From: Adenophora triphylla var. japonica
Lineage: Eukaryota > Streptophyta > Magnoliopsida > Asterales > Campanulaceae
NCBI GenBank assembly: GCA_022495995.1
Contig: JAFEMH010000074.1
Location: 992,001 to 1,056,000, forward strand
Direction of reading: 5' to 3'
DNA: 64,000 nucleotides
The position numbers and the translations under genes were made by a program. Of the stretch, positions 54,428-64,000 are shown one piece after another; positions within the stretch are counted from its first letter, which is position 1, and each line of letters begins with the position of its first letter. A model generated the notes under the pieces. It did not search any database and was not told where the DNA came from. It saw only the letters and a list, made by a program, of their open reading frames with translations.

Positions 54428-54635
54428 TGATAGACAGAGATGAACTTTGAGAATGAATTGTATTTGCATTGATCACAAGGCTATGAATTTATACAGTTAC
54501 ATAGGAGATATTCTAGGACTAGATTACAACAAATATATTGGAAGATTTATCTAAATATTATATACGATAAACATGGAAGGAGAATATATCTAAGTAGTTG
54601 CAATATCTGGTGGATCTTCTCTTTTATTGTTATCA
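54428..54635 (-). repeat. 5' LTR of the copia element (208 bp)
   Basis: Inverted termini TGATA and TATCA, with a TATA-like TGTATAAATTC near 54490. Boundaries are confirmed by the chromovirus frame ending at 54636 and the primer site on the other side. Confidence 0.85.
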
Positions 54636-56480
54636 GCATTATCATTAATCTTCTTAAGTACTTGGTACGGACCATATTTCCTAGGCTGCAACTTATTGTA
54701 TGTGCCTACCAGAAAACGTTCGTGCTCGAGGAACACCATCACTTGATCACCCTCACCGAAGATTCTTTGTTTGCGATGTTGATCTATACTTTGCATTGGC
54801 ATCTTCCAGCTTAGCCTTTATTTCTGCTTGCACCTCTTGCCATTGAGTATCCAAATTTTGTGCAGAAAAACTGAATTCTGAAGTTTTAGGCAACTTGATA
54901 AGATCAACAGCATGTTGGGGAGCCTTCGTATAGACCACCGAGAATGGCGACCTTCCAAGAGCAATGTGGACAGCATTATTGTATGCAAATTCTGCTTGTG
55001 GTAACGCAACATCTCACTATTTTGGTCTGTCTGGACAAATACTTTGGACGAGGTTACCCAAAGTCCTTTTTACCACCTCAGTTTGTCCATTTGTTTGAGG
55101 GTGAGCAGTGCTGCTATAATTCAACTTCGAGTCAAACATCTTCCACAAAGTCCTCCAAAAATGACCAAGAAATTTAGTGTCCCACTCTGATGTAATGGTC
55201 TTAGGAACCCCATGCAATCGAACCACCTCTTTGAAAAACAGACTAGCTACATTGCTCGCATCTGATGTCTTCTTACCTGGTACGAAATGTACAATTTTAG
55301 AAAACATGTCAACAACAACAAAAATAAAATCGACACCCCTTTGGGTTCGGAGTAATCCCAACACAAAGTCCATAGATAAATCCTCCCAAATATTATCAGG
55401 AATGAGCAAAGGAATATACAAGCCAGTATTTTGTGCATACCCCTTCGAAGTTTGACAAATATAGCATCTTTGAACTAGTTGTTAATCATCCCGACGCAAG
55501 TGAGGCCAATAATACCTCTCATAAACAGCAGCTAGAGTCTTATCTCTCCCTAAATGTCCCACAAGTCCAACCCCGTGCAAATCACGAATCAACTTTTTTC
55601 GAAGAGAAGTCTTTGGAATGCATAGATGATTCCCTTTCATTAGGTAGCCTTCATGAATATGGAAATCTGATTCAGCACTTCGAGTACTACATATCTCCCA
55701 AATCTCTCGAAAATCGTCATCTGTTGCGTACAACTCTTTAATAGTATCAAACCCAAAATTACCTCTTGGCTCATGACCACAAGTAATTCAACTCTTCTGC
55801 TTAATGCATCCGCCACTTTATTCTGCACACCTGCCTTATGCTTCAATGAGAATGTGAATTTCTCAAGAAATTGTGACCACCTACCTAGCATGCAATCCCC
55901 TATCAACTCTTTTCTGACTTTTTAAATACTTCAAGGCATCGTGATCGGTGTTTAGTACAAACTCCTTCCCAATCAGATAATGCTCCCAATGTTTAAGAGC
56001 ACGAAATACGGCATAGAACTCTTGGTCATAAGTTGACCATTTCCTCCTCACATCACTAAGCTTCTCACTGAAAAATGCTATTGGCTTCCTCCTTTTGGAC
56101 AAAACAGCACCTATACCTACACCACTGGCATCACACTCCACCTCAAATAAAGTATTGAAGTCAGGCAAAGCTAACACCGGAGCTGTACATAACTTCTCCT
56201 ATAGAACAACAAAACTAGTTTCAGCTTCTTCACCCCAAATGAACTTCTTTTTCTTCATACACTCGGTGATTGGTGCTGCAATGCTACTAAAGTTTCGTAT
56301 GAAATGTCGGTAAAATGTAGCCAGCCCATGAAAACTCTTAACCTCAATTACCGTTTTAGGCGTTGGCCAATCTCGAATGGCCCGAACTTTCTCATCATCC
56401 ACACGAATACCATCTGCTCCGACAACATAGCCCAAAAATAGTAAGCTGCTTGTCATAAAGTTGCACTTCTTCATATTAGC
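54636..56480 (-). pseudogene. RT end, RNase H and integrase of the CRM-like element, broken
   Basis: From high to low coordinates: the RT connection (56474-56199, [33 protein letters not shown]), RNase H (56177-55881, [17 protein letters not shown] and TDHDALKYL), the integrase zinc region (55733-55482, [11 protein letters not shown]), and the integrase core (55421-55017) with [12 protein letters not shown] and a [10 protein letters not shown] block where the second catalytic Asp is expected (the family has TSDRD). The [13 protein letters not shown] block retains its Glu. The GPY motif ([16 protein letters not shown]) lies near 54660, right at the copia insertion. Stops and shifts occur between the blocks. 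Confidence 0.8.
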
Positions 56481-57520
56481 GTATAGCTTATTCTCTCCTA
56501 CAACGCTAATAGAACCTCACGCAAATGTGAAACATGCTCCTCCTCGGTCCGACTATAAATTAAGATATCATCAAAGTATACGACAACAAATCTACCGATA
56601 AACGGTTTCAATACCTGATTCATAAGTCTCGTGAAAGTACTAGGAGCGTTAAACAAACCAAACGGCATCACCGGCCATTCAAATAACCCATCCTTCGTCT
56701 TAAAGGCTGTTTTCCACTCGTCCCCAGGTCTGATCCGAATTTGATGATACCCGCTTCGGAGATCAATTTTTCAAAAAATTTGCGCTCCATGTAACATATC
56801 AAGCATGTCATCTAAACGATGTATAGGAGACTTATAATCCACCATGATCTTGTTAATGGCTCGACTATCCACGCACATCCTCCAACTCCCATCCTTTTTC
56901 GGGGTAAGTAACGCATGGACAACGCAAGGACCGATACTTTCTTGAATGTACCCCTTAGAAAGTAAATGATCAACTTGTTGTCGCAGAATTTCATTCTCCT
57001 TGGGACTCATCCTGTAGTGAGGCAAATTTGGTAAACTCACGCCAGGAACCAAATCAATATGATGTTGGATATCCCTCATAGGTGGGAGCCCCTCAGGTAA
57101 TTCCTCCGCCATGACGTCGATGAACTCTTCAAGCAGATGTTTGACCTTTTTCGGATGTTGTTCTGCTATCTTCTTTGCATCTGCCGAAAAAACTTGCTTC
57201 AAAACCATCACGTGAACTTCTTTTGACTCTTTCATAGCCTCCTCAAACTCAACTGCTGAATGTGACAACGTAAGAAAACTCTTTCCCTCAACCTTTCAGC
57301 CTTGATTTTTGAGTCTTCTTTTAATGGCTGCAACGTGTTTCTTTTCCCATTTTTTCGCAGCTGGTAGGTATTCTCCCGACCATCATGTTGAGCTGCCAAA
57401 TCAAACTGCCACAGTCTCCCAAACAACAAGTGACACGCATCCATATCCACAACATCAAAATACAGTTCATCGCTATATTGACCAATAGAAAATGAAACCT
57501 TACACCTTCCTGTCACTTAC
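56481..57520 (-). pseudogene. Reverse transcriptase of the CRM-like element, broken
   Basis: 57268-56771 is open and gives LLEEFIDVMAEELPEGLPPMRD, DLVPGVSLPNLPHYRMSP, KDGSWRMCVDSRAINKI and HRLDDMLDML. A frame change near 56770 leads to the next blocks. The catalytic YFDDILIYS is visible near 56590-56560 and intact. A preceding fragment (57516-57232) with CHLLFGRLWQFD is the protease tail. Confidence 0.8.
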
Positions 57521-58595
57521 ATGAATCTTGTCGCCAGATTTAATCCAGCTTATAGAGCATGGATTTGGGTGCTTTTCTATCTCCAGACCCAACTTCTTGA
57601 CAACTTCACCTCCAATAATGTTCTCAAAACTACCACTATCAATAATCACTTTGAAGATCTTATTTAAAACGGTGCACCTAGTACGAAATAATTGGTGTCT
57701 TTGGTTCTCTTCTCCTTGTTTAGGACTGAGCATCATCCATCGAACCACGTAATTATGGCTCTCATCACTCTCAACACCTCTTACGGTCGCATAATCCCTA
57801 ACTACGTCATCTCCATCTGGATCACAATAAACATCTTCTTCCTCTTCTCTATCAACCATGTGAACTGTCTTTCTTAGTGGACAATCACTAGAGCGATGAC
57901 CTACCTGGTTACACTTGTAACATATTCCAGAAATTGGTCTTGCGTACGCATTGACCGTCTTTGGTGCTTTTTTTGCTTCAGTAACTTGTGGCTTAACATG
58001 AGGTCCCTCTTCATTTCTAGTCCCATCTATACCCTTAAGTGTATCAGTCGCAGCTCCATCTTCTGTTTTATAACTACTCCCAACATAGGTTACTCGAGGG
58101 AATTCAGCACGACCCCTCACTAACATCATATGCTCAGCCTTTAAGGCTAAATTCCTAGCCTCAGATAATGATCTGATAACTTGCACCCCAATACGATCAC
58201 GAATTGCTGGCTTCAAACCCTCCACAAATCTAGCCACTTGCTGGCCTTCGGTTTCCCTTGGGTCATTCCTTATTGCTAGCCTCGTGAACTCATCATAATA
58301 ATCATGGATGGACTTAGTTCCCTGGAAACACTTATGATACTTCTGAAATAAAATTTGATGCATAAAAAGGTGGAAGAAACTCATAAATCATCAACCGTTT
58401 CATCCTCTCCCATGTTCTGATTGGTGCCTTGCCCTCTCGAGTCCTACGAAACTGCAAGCGCTCCCACCACACACTGCATGCCACTAATTTCACCCGTCTT
58501 TCTACTGCAACATCCATATTCTCGAAGAAATGATCAACATCAGCAACCCAATTTAAGAACTCTTCAATATTCAGATTACCTTTATAGTAGGGAAT
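57500..58595 (-). pseudogene. Gag C-terminal part and protease of the CRM-like element
   Basis: Gag resumes at the solo-LTR insertion point (58595) with YYKGNLNIEEFLNWVADVDHFF. The Gag core ends with ARFVEGLKPAIRDRIGVQVI (about 58230). A CCHC knuckle CYKCNQVGHRSSDC lies near 57920. An acidic stretch and then protease VIIDSGSFENIIGGEVV near 57630 carries the DSG active site. One frame is open from 58384 to 57500. Confidence 0.8.
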
Positions 58596-59973
58596 TGTAA
58601 GTACCCCAATCCAATTCGCGGCCCAATAAAAGTGTCTTTTACACAATAAAAGTACACTAGGGTGCGTTTTGGTAGATTTTCGGTCCATTCCGAGACTTCC
58701 GGGAGCTTTTTACAAGTGTCTTGCTAAGGAAGTGCCTTTCGGTCCTTTTTTAATGCAAAAGGACCTATGAGGTATTATACAGGTTGGACCTATAAGGAAT
58801 TATCAAAGAAAGGTCCAGAATACGCCATCTTGCATGTTTTCAGAAGGAAAACGGTTATGCTTCCTTTAGTCGTACGACAGAACAAGCCATGTCGATCATT
58901 CCAGGCTGCCACCTTGCATGTTCTAGAAGGAAAACGGTTACCTTCATTCAGTCGTGCGACAGAAGTCGCCACTTTCCATGCAGCTATAAATAGAGCCCTG
59001 CACCTCTCATTTCTGGATCCCTGCCAGCCTCCCTAAGGTTACTCTGTCAAAATCACACCAGAAACCTCTCTCTCTCCTAAAACACACACAAACACACACC
59101 AATTTCTTCTAATTCTCTCATCTCTCATTCATAGTCCGTTCTCTCCTTCTCTATACACTCATACATATCTTGAGGATCCAATCCTCCCTAGTTCCTGAGC
59201 TTGAATCCAGTCTCAGAAGCTGATTTGAAGGTTCCTTATACCGACTTGGTATAAGGAAAGTGGACTTCAAGGGTAACGATCTCTATCGCTCTCTCTATCT
59301 CTCTTCATTTTCTCCATGATCTCATGCACAAGCTGCTAATGATCTGACCGCAATCTCTCTGTTTAAAGTCTCTAATGCAGTAGATAATTACATGATTATA
59401 TGTTGGTGTTTGGTTTATAAGATGAGTTGATATAATTGTGCATGTTCATCAAGAGAGTGTGGATCTCCCATATCCACACCCTCTTGAATGTCATGTGTTA
59501 ATTTCCATGCTCTCTGAATTCAATTCATGATGTAATTTGGTGTTATGGTTACTTGATGTTACTATAATTTGATCCTTGTAAAACCTCTGCAAGGTGGCCA
59601 TTAGTGTCACGCGACACAACTGGACATACGGTGTCCTGGGTCGTGCGACATAAGTAGCCCCTTGCAGAAGGTTCATTCCAGTTGTAATTTATGTTCAATC
59701 TTCATTGTAATTTATCATAATTTGTCTCACACATTTGCACACACCTATGAATGATTGGATGTTTATTGTAGAAAGACTCGTTTACGAGGCGTGTTGGGTG
59801 AACTCTCGGTTCTTCCCAACACGTAACCGACCCCCGAACCCTTTCTCTAATTTCAAAAGGTTTTTCAAAGTGTACCTCTTAAACATGGCGTGGCGACTCC
59901 TTTTCATGCACTTTTACATATCTACCGTCCCATTTTCCTAAAACTTCACATTTTTTCATACGGGGTATGTTCA
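58596..59973 (+). mobile_element. Tat-type solo LTR (1378 bp) with GGAAT duplication
   Basis: Starts TGTAAGTACCCC, ends GGTATGTTCA, and is flanked by GGAAT at 58591-58595 and 59974-59978. No internal retroelement sequence remains, so it is the product of recombination between two LTRs. It shares its start, its TATA block (CTATAAATAGAGCCC near 58983), the ACTCGTTTACGAGGC block (59774) and the ATGGCGTGGCGACTCC block (59886) with the LTR at 6104-7880. It splits the gag gene of the chromovirus. Confidence 0.9.
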
Positions 59974-60431
59974 GGAATGTCCACCTTCAGTCTGTAATGT
60001 CTCTCTTTCGGCCTGATCAAACATCTGATGGCCTGCGTTTCTTCTTCGTGGTCTTTCATTCATCAACTCTTCAGTTTCAAAATCTTCTTCTGAATCTTCC
60101 ATGAATGCTTCCTGTCCACCACGACCTCGTAACTCAAGATCCGGTCTGTTAAAAGGCTGCCTGTGACCGGCGCCGCCACCAGGCACTCTCCCATCACCGC
60201 CTCGGTTCCTGTTGGAACCAACCACCCGTCCCTCCATTCTGTAAAACATCTTCTCTGGACGATCAAAGCGGTCATCATGGACACGCTGAAGTCCAGTCTC
60301 GAGATTACCTATCCGAAGTGACAAGTCGTCGACCACCACTCTCATATCAAGAGTCTCAACCCCCCGTTCAACGTTGGAAGAGCCGCCGTTACCTCTGCTA
60401 AGACCGTCTGACATCGAGCCGTCAAACAAAC
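59974..60431 (-). pseudogene. Gag N-terminal part of the CRM-like element
   Basis: The minus-strand frame from about 60431 gives FDGSMSDGLSRGNGG, a predicted coiled-coil stretch (MRVVVDDLSLRIGNLETGLQRV), a Gly/Arg-rich region and an acidic segment, ending at the solo LTR insertion. It precedes the gag core at 58595. The frame that continues toward 60483 enters the LTR and is not part of the gene. Confidence 0.7.
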
Positions 60432-60433
60432 CT

Positions 60434-60445
60434 GCTCTGATACCA
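60434..60445 (-). other. Primer binding site of the CRM-like element
   Basis: TGGTATCAGAGC on the minus strand, three bases after the 5' LTR end; matches initiator tRNA-Met. Confidence 0.85.
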
Positions 60446-60448
60446 AAT

Positions 60449-60745
60449 TGACGCAGCGAAAAAATGTAAACAAACACCTTCAAATGGAAACAAACACCTT
60501 CGGTCTTTTATTTCCAAAGTAATAGAAAAGAAACAAGAAATTTTCTGAATGACATCCTAATACACTGCCATGGCTTTTTATAGTCCAAGAAACCTGCTAA
60601 AAGATAAAGAAAAAAAACTCCATTAAAGATTAAAATTGTGCTAAATGAATTTGGCTTTGAAGATGTACGGGCTGTAAATGCATCTGGCTCCTAATGCATC
60701 TGGCCCGAAGATGTACGAACTGTAATTTAAGTCAGTCCTGTGTCA
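60449..60745 (-). repeat. 5' LTR of the CRM-like element (297 bp)
   Basis: On the minus strand starts TGACACAGGACTG and ends CGCTGCGTCA. A TATA-like CTATAAAAAGCC lies near 60570. Nearly identical to the 3' LTR, with scattered substitutions and small indels. Confidence 0.9.
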
Positions 60746-60779
60746 GTGAGCCTTTGCGGCACTGGGGTAATGTTGTAAT

Positions 60780-61294
60780 CATAGTTAATAAAAGCGCGCC
60801 TAGGGCTGAAGTGCGAGCCTTGATGGTGTGCGCCTAGGCTCCGGGCACAATAATTGATCAACAAAAAAATCGTAATTAAACCTAATACGCGACTAATACT
60901 CTTCTCTGCCACCGCGACTCTCTCACGTACACGTGTCATAACTTTGTATAAGAGTAGCGATCACTAGGAACTCCTTCAAACTAACAGCGACGACCTCCGA
61001 CGACCTAGGAAGAACTCCGGCGATCTCCCTGATCACTTGATGTTGTATGTATACTATATTTTTAGTATAGTATACATACATTTATGATATATAACGTATG
61101 TTTGTGCTTGTTTTTTTTATGACTTATAACGTATATTTGATTTACTACTTGCATTTAATTTATTGCTCATCTTGATGTATGTATACTATATTTTTAGTAT
61201 TTTAAGGTATTTTTGCGTCGTCACTCGGGTGCACGCCCGCCTTGCGCCTAGACTCCGGACACACCTTTTGCGCCTTGGGTCTTTAATAACTATG
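60780..61294. mobile_element. hAT-like MITE (515 bp) with perfect 8-bp duplication
   Basis: Flanked by GTTGTAAT (60772-60779 and 61295-61302). Terminal inverted repeats are CATAGTTAATAAAAGCGC and, inverted, CATAGTTATTAAAGACCC. Subterminal regions are rich in GCGCCTAGG and GGCGC. The interior holds a duplicated ATGTATACTATATTTTTAGT at about 61045 and 61177. Confidence 0.85.
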
Positions 61295-61302
61295 GTTGTA
61301 AT

Positions 61303-61654
61303 GTTACAGTTTCAAAATCCCCATTGAAGTGAACATGATATCTTCTACCTTCTTTCTCTTGTGATCCCATCTAGCCAATCTTGGATTAGATTTATTTTAA
61401 GATTCAAAATTATGTATGAACAATGCTATGCTAGGGGCAGAAAATATATATAAAATCATAGTCAAAAAATCCTACCTAAAACAGTGATTGGTGTTTGAAA
61501 CATTTAATACTTGGAAAATAATCTCCATGAGAAACCAAAAAGCTTCATTTGCCTAAGGCCCTAAAGAGGGGGGGTGTTCATCTTTTAAAATGCAGAGGAG
61601 AATGCACTCACTCACTGTTGTAGCACCAAAACCATTTGAGACAACATTATTAAT
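61303..61654 (-). other. 3' UTR and flank of the tRNA methyltransferase gene
   Basis: AT-rich sequence downstream of the stop codon at 61655. No separate gene seen. Confidence 0.5.
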
Positions 61655-61870
61655 TTAAATCCGCTTTTGGTATAGTCTTCGGTATATTTCTGCACCTTCT
61701 GATTCTGCATGGATCTCTCTTTCCGTTCTTATCCCCATAGGATTACCCAGTAGCCACCCCTCCTTGTCACATTCTTGCAAATTGTCAGTAGCCACAAGCT
61801 TATCTGAATGCGTATCAAATTGGTTCCTCATGTCAACTGCCACTTGAAGCACATCCGATTGTATAAAAAC
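61655..61870 (-). CDS. tRNA (guanine-N7)-methyltransferase, last exon
   Basis: After a strong acceptor on the minus strand (TTTTTTTGTGTTGTTGAGCAG, ending at 61871) the exon encodes 71 residues in phase 0: VFIQSDVLQVAVDMRNQFD near the start and NPMGIRTEREIHAESEGAEI, then YRRLYQK, at the end. That C-terminal block (NPMGIRTERE with ERE/H-containing end) is the conserved substrate-binding end of TrmB-type enzymes, which make m7G46 in tRNAs. In plants this form is organellar or bacterial-like. The exon is open with an ordinary stop, so the gene is probably functional. Upstream exons lie beyond the right edge; the intervening intron holds several transposons. Confidence 0.8.
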   Translation of the reverse strand, partial: VFIQSDVLQVAVDMRNQFDTHSDKLVATDNLQECDKEGWLLGNPMGIRTEREIHAESEGAEIYRRLYQKRI

Positions 61871-61967
61871 CTGCTCAACAACACAAAAAAAGTTTCTTTC
61901 ATGATCAAAATATGATAATTTGCATCCATATTATACAAGAAAAGTTGTAACGTTAATATAAATCATA

Positions 61968-62335
61968 CTCCCTCTGTCCCAGTCCCTAAATGTCCAAATG
62001 TTCGTACAGTGGCGAAGCCACCTTAAGCCCAAGGGGGTCACTCGACCCCCTTCATTTTTGGAAAATATCATTTTAGGACCTATAGAATTTGAAATAAACA
62101 TTTAAAATACTAAATTTGTCAATTTTGACCCCCTTAACTTGTGGTAATATTTGTACCATGAAACATTTTGACCCTTTTGTGCCAAATTTCTATATGATAA
62201 GTATTATTTTCATTCCTTAGAGCAATCTTAATCCACATTGAAAAAATTTATGCCTTCGCCACTGTGTTTGTAGATGGACTCTTGAGCACAATGTCCAAAA
62301 TAGATTAGTGAACTCTTAAATTGAAGCAGATGGAG
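61968..62335. mobile_element. Probable Stowaway-like MITE interrupted by a hAT MITE
   Basis: The left end CTCCCTCTGTCCCAG follows TA (61966-61967). The right end, inverted, is CTCCATCTGCTTCAA, with TTTTGGACATT complementary to AATGTCCAAATG on the left. The expected right TA has become AA. Confidence 0.45.
62007..62264. mobile_element. hAT-type MITE (258 bp)
   Basis: The ends CAGTGGCGAAG are perfectly inverted. The duplications TGTTCGTA (61999-62006) and TGTTTGTA (62265-62272) match at 7 of 8. CAGTGGCG(G/A)AG ends are a widespread plant hAT signature. It lies in the intron of the tRNA methyltransferase gene. Confidence 0.85.
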
Positions 62336-62620
62336 AATGAAACAAAATCACAGGCATTAGCAAAACAGACATTCAAGATCATGCAGCTTAGGCAGAGAGC
62401 ATATATATTTAACTTTCATAATGCTAGTAATTTGCAAAACTATATTGTGGTGACGGGGTTGCAAAACTATATTGTGGTGACGGGGTGTTTTTCATAATTC
62501 CCTTTCTAAGAACTCTACATGTTAGCTTAACTGCCTTATGATTAGCCAATAGTTCATCGGAAGTAAGGTTTATGTCAAACGGTTTATAGTTATATTTGGA
62601 AATACGATCTATCTAGTTAA
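62336..62620. other. Intronic AT-rich DNA, no gene
   Basis: Contains a short tandem duplication of GGGGTTGCAAAACTATATTGTGGTGAC at about 62430-62484; nothing else recognised. Confidence 0.5.
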
Positions 62621-62622
62621 TA

Positions 62623-62904
62623 CTCCATTTTTCCCATTCGAAGGGGCACACAATTGGCCTTGCACGGGAATTAAGGAGAGTATATAGAGAAGTAAGTGTT
62701 GTGAGTATGAAAAGTGAGGTAGAAGTATGAAAAGTGAGGTAGGAGAGAGAAAGTGGGGTAGGGAATAGTAAGTGGACAGTAATTGTGAGTATGACAAGTG
62801 GCTCCATAAAAGAAGTATTAAAAAAGTTTTCATTTTGGGAGTGTGCCATTTTAAATGGGACACCTGAAATGAAATTCGTGCCCTTTCGAATGGGAGGGCG
62901 GGAG
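62623..62904. mobile_element. Stowaway-type MITE (282 bp)
   Basis: Flanked by TA (62621-62622, 62905-62906). The terminal arms CTCCATTTTTCCCATTCGAA and, inverted, CTCCCGCCCTCCCATTCGAA pair well. The interior matches the MITE at 16491-16765 (AAAGTGAGGTAGGAGAGAGA). Confidence 0.8.
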
Positions 62905-62949
62905 TAGTTCCTAAAGTGCAAAGTATACTGGGTTGTGGTGGACTCTGGT

Positions 62950-63047
62950 GCTCGGACTCTTTGGTTTACCATGCCGTACCCGTGTCGGATACTCCTATTT
63001 TAGTCTAGTGGACAAGGGTGCGGCGAGGTAAACCAAAGAGTCCGAGC
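62950..63047. repeat. 98-bp foldback with a perfect 21-bp inverted repeat
   Basis: GCTCGGACTCTTTGGTTTAC plus C at 62950-62970 recurs inverted at 63027-63047. The stem continues imperfectly inward (GCCG.ACCC..GTC). It sits between a Stowaway MITE and the CRM-like LTR. Confidence 0.8.
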
Positions 63048-63053
63048 ATCATA

Positions 63054-63588
63054 TGATGTAAAATAAAACACAGCGGAATTAAAAATAAAACAAGCTAATC
63101 GATTCAATCCTCGCAAAAGGAGTAGAATCGGTTAACAAATAAAAGGGATATGATTAAACTTCTCGCAAAAGAATTTAATCTGATAATCAACCGAAGAAGA
63201 TTATTGGCAAAGTCAATTGAAGACTTTAAAATTCACACAAAAGTGAAAGAACTTGCAAACTTGCAATAAGAATTTAATTGATCAAAAAGGTGTAATTTTT
63301 CGGAATACAACTTTAGGCCTATTTTATAGTGCCCATAAAACTTGAAAAACAATCCTAAACCTTCTAGAATTACTCCTAACCTATATGGTAACTAAATAGG
63401 ACTCAAAAACTAGTAAATCTCCTCAAAATCTAGTCTAAAATCACCTCTAATCATCCTATTAAAATAAATGACGAAAATAATAAATAAAATATAAACTAAA
63501 ATAAATTAAATCCTAAAATACTAATTAAAATACAAAATTAATTAATATATTTGACTTTGTCAAATATTTCTTGAACCGGATTACATCA
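63054..63588 (-). repeat. LTR (3') of a second CRM-like Ty3/gypsy element
   Basis: Inverted termini TGATGTAA and TTACATCA. On the minus strand the LTR starts at 63588, directly after a purine tract (CAAGTGGGGGTGA) inside an open frame, as in the CRM-like element at 51706-60745. The pentamer before it (TCATA, 63049-63053) would be the target duplication; its partner is outside the window. Confidence 0.7.
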
Positions 63589-64000
63589 TTCACCCCCACT
63601 TGAAAAAGGATTCGCCCCGAATCCTCATCCGATCGTTGAAACGAGCCCCTCCATCGAAATAAATACTTTGAATAAATCTTCATCTTTAACGTAGAAATAA
63701 CTTGAATTTTTCCGTCCCAATGAAATAAATATTTGGAATAAATATTATCTCGAAGCACAAATATGGGCACACAAATATCATCCGGAAATAAAATTATACC
63801 ATCCATTCCATCCTTCTGTTGAGCGTCCTCCCTGACCACCCCATGATCAACCATAAGAAAATCATCAACAAAAATATTACCCCACACAAAATTTAATATT
63901 GCAATAAACCAATTAATATTATGAGCACCACCTGTTATATTCGAATTGTCTTGTCCAGAAGGATATCCATTACCCCGCTTAGTTGCTAAGGATTGATACA
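63589..64000 (-). pseudogene. 3' end of the coding region of the second CRM-like element, open at right edge
   Basis: The minus-strand frame 63887-63525 ends with SDEDSGRILFQVGVNDVIR and runs into the LTR, resembling the acidic tail of the chromovirus polyprotein at 52003. It includes a duplicated block (IYSKYLFHW / IYSKYLFRW). The upstream part is beyond the window. Confidence 0.5.

Larger units (their letters stand above)
52153..54635 (-). mobile_element. Ty1/copia element lacking its 3' half, inserted in the chromovirus
   Basis: The 5' LTR is 54635-54428 (TGATAACAAT ... GTCTATCA, 208 bp), with a TGGTATCAGAGC primer site directly after it, then one open frame through integrase. RT, RNase H, polypurine tract and the 3' LTR are absent. 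Plus-strand flanks GCATT (54636-54640) and GCACT (52148-52152) look like a 5-bp target duplication with one change, so the missing part ends at or very near the original insertion boundary. Confidence 0.85.
51706..60745 (-). mobile_element. Complete CRM-like Ty3/gypsy chromovirus carrying two nested insertions
   Basis: Flanked by perfect GTGAG duplications (51701-51705, 60746-60750). LTRs are short (51706-52003 and 60449-60745) and on the minus strand begin TGACACAGG and end CTGCGTCA. The primer site matches initiator tRNA-Met. Order on the minus strand: gag, protease, RT, RNase H, integrase. A copia element (52153-54635) interrupts the integrase C-terminal region and a Tat solo LTR (58596-59973) interrupts gag. 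Without them the element would be about 5.2 kb. The polyprotein ends inside the 3' LTR, a feature of CRM-type elements; the lineage call is inferred from this and from the KINDNA and FNVADISPY block. Confidence 0.9.

Overview
The window is eukaryotic nuclear DNA from a flowering plant, probably a eudicot. The evidence is spliced GT-AG genes, a glycine-rich protein of the plant GRP-A3 type, the last exon of a plant-type tRNA (guanine-N7)-methyltransferase, and plant-specific transposon lineages (Tat/Ogre, Retand-like, Athila, CRM-like chromovirus, Ty1/copia, plant RTE LINE, hAT, Mutator-like, Harbinger/Tourist and mariner/Stowaway). The species cannot be named from the sequence. I see no bacterial genes, no CRISPR array and no complete tRNA or rRNA gene. 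Almost the whole window is transposable elements nested in one another, with two host loci surviving.

Left part (1-12.7 kb): the 5' portion of a decayed Tat/Ogre-type LTR retrotransposon on the minus strand (1-7880, running off the left edge) sits inside an older hAT transposon (7881-9301). A second hAT (9304-12735) sits beside the end of the older one, flanked by a perfect 8-bp duplication. From 12.7 to 17.4 kb there is intergenic DNA packed with small elements: two Harbinger-like elements (one swollen by a TTA microsatellite), three Stowaway MITEs and Mutator-like remnants.

Host locus 1 (17.4-19.1 kb, perhaps to 24.3 kb): a two-exon glycine-rich protein gene on the minus strand. Splice signals suggest a further non-coding first exon near 24.22-24.30 kb, which would place an RTE LINE (19.4-22.7 kb) and a Mutator-like MITE (23.1-23.8 kb) in one long leader intron. 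From 24.4 to 27.1 kb lie a Tourist MITE, a long-TIR Mutator-like MITE, a poly(A)-tailed retroposed insert and a hAT MITE, nearly all with recognisable target duplications.

Centre (27641-40461): a complete 12.8-kb Retand-like Ty3/gypsy element with about 99% identical LTRs, GTTTT target duplications, gag-pol on the plus strand, a 42-bp tandem array, and a spliced multi-exon gene on the opposite strand between pol and the 3' LTR. Its reverse transcriptase, RNase H and integrase catalytic sites are each damaged. This is the most interesting object in the window. It fits a described class (antisense extra ORFs of Tat-lineage elements), so I do not claim a wholly new system.

Right part: a degraded Athila element (41757-47743) cut off within integrase, a SIRE-like copia 3' end (47744 to about 50.5 kb), a Tat LTR fragment, and a tRNA-like tandem (SINE-like) unit. 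Next is a complete CRM-like chromovirus on the minus strand (51706-60745, GTGAG duplications) that carries a truncated copia element in its integrase gene and a Tat solo LTR in its gag gene. Host locus 2 is the last exon of a tRNA (guanine-N7)-methyltransferase gene (61655-61870). Its upstream intron holds MITEs and a second CRM-like LTR (63054-63588), and the rest of that gene lies beyond the right edge.
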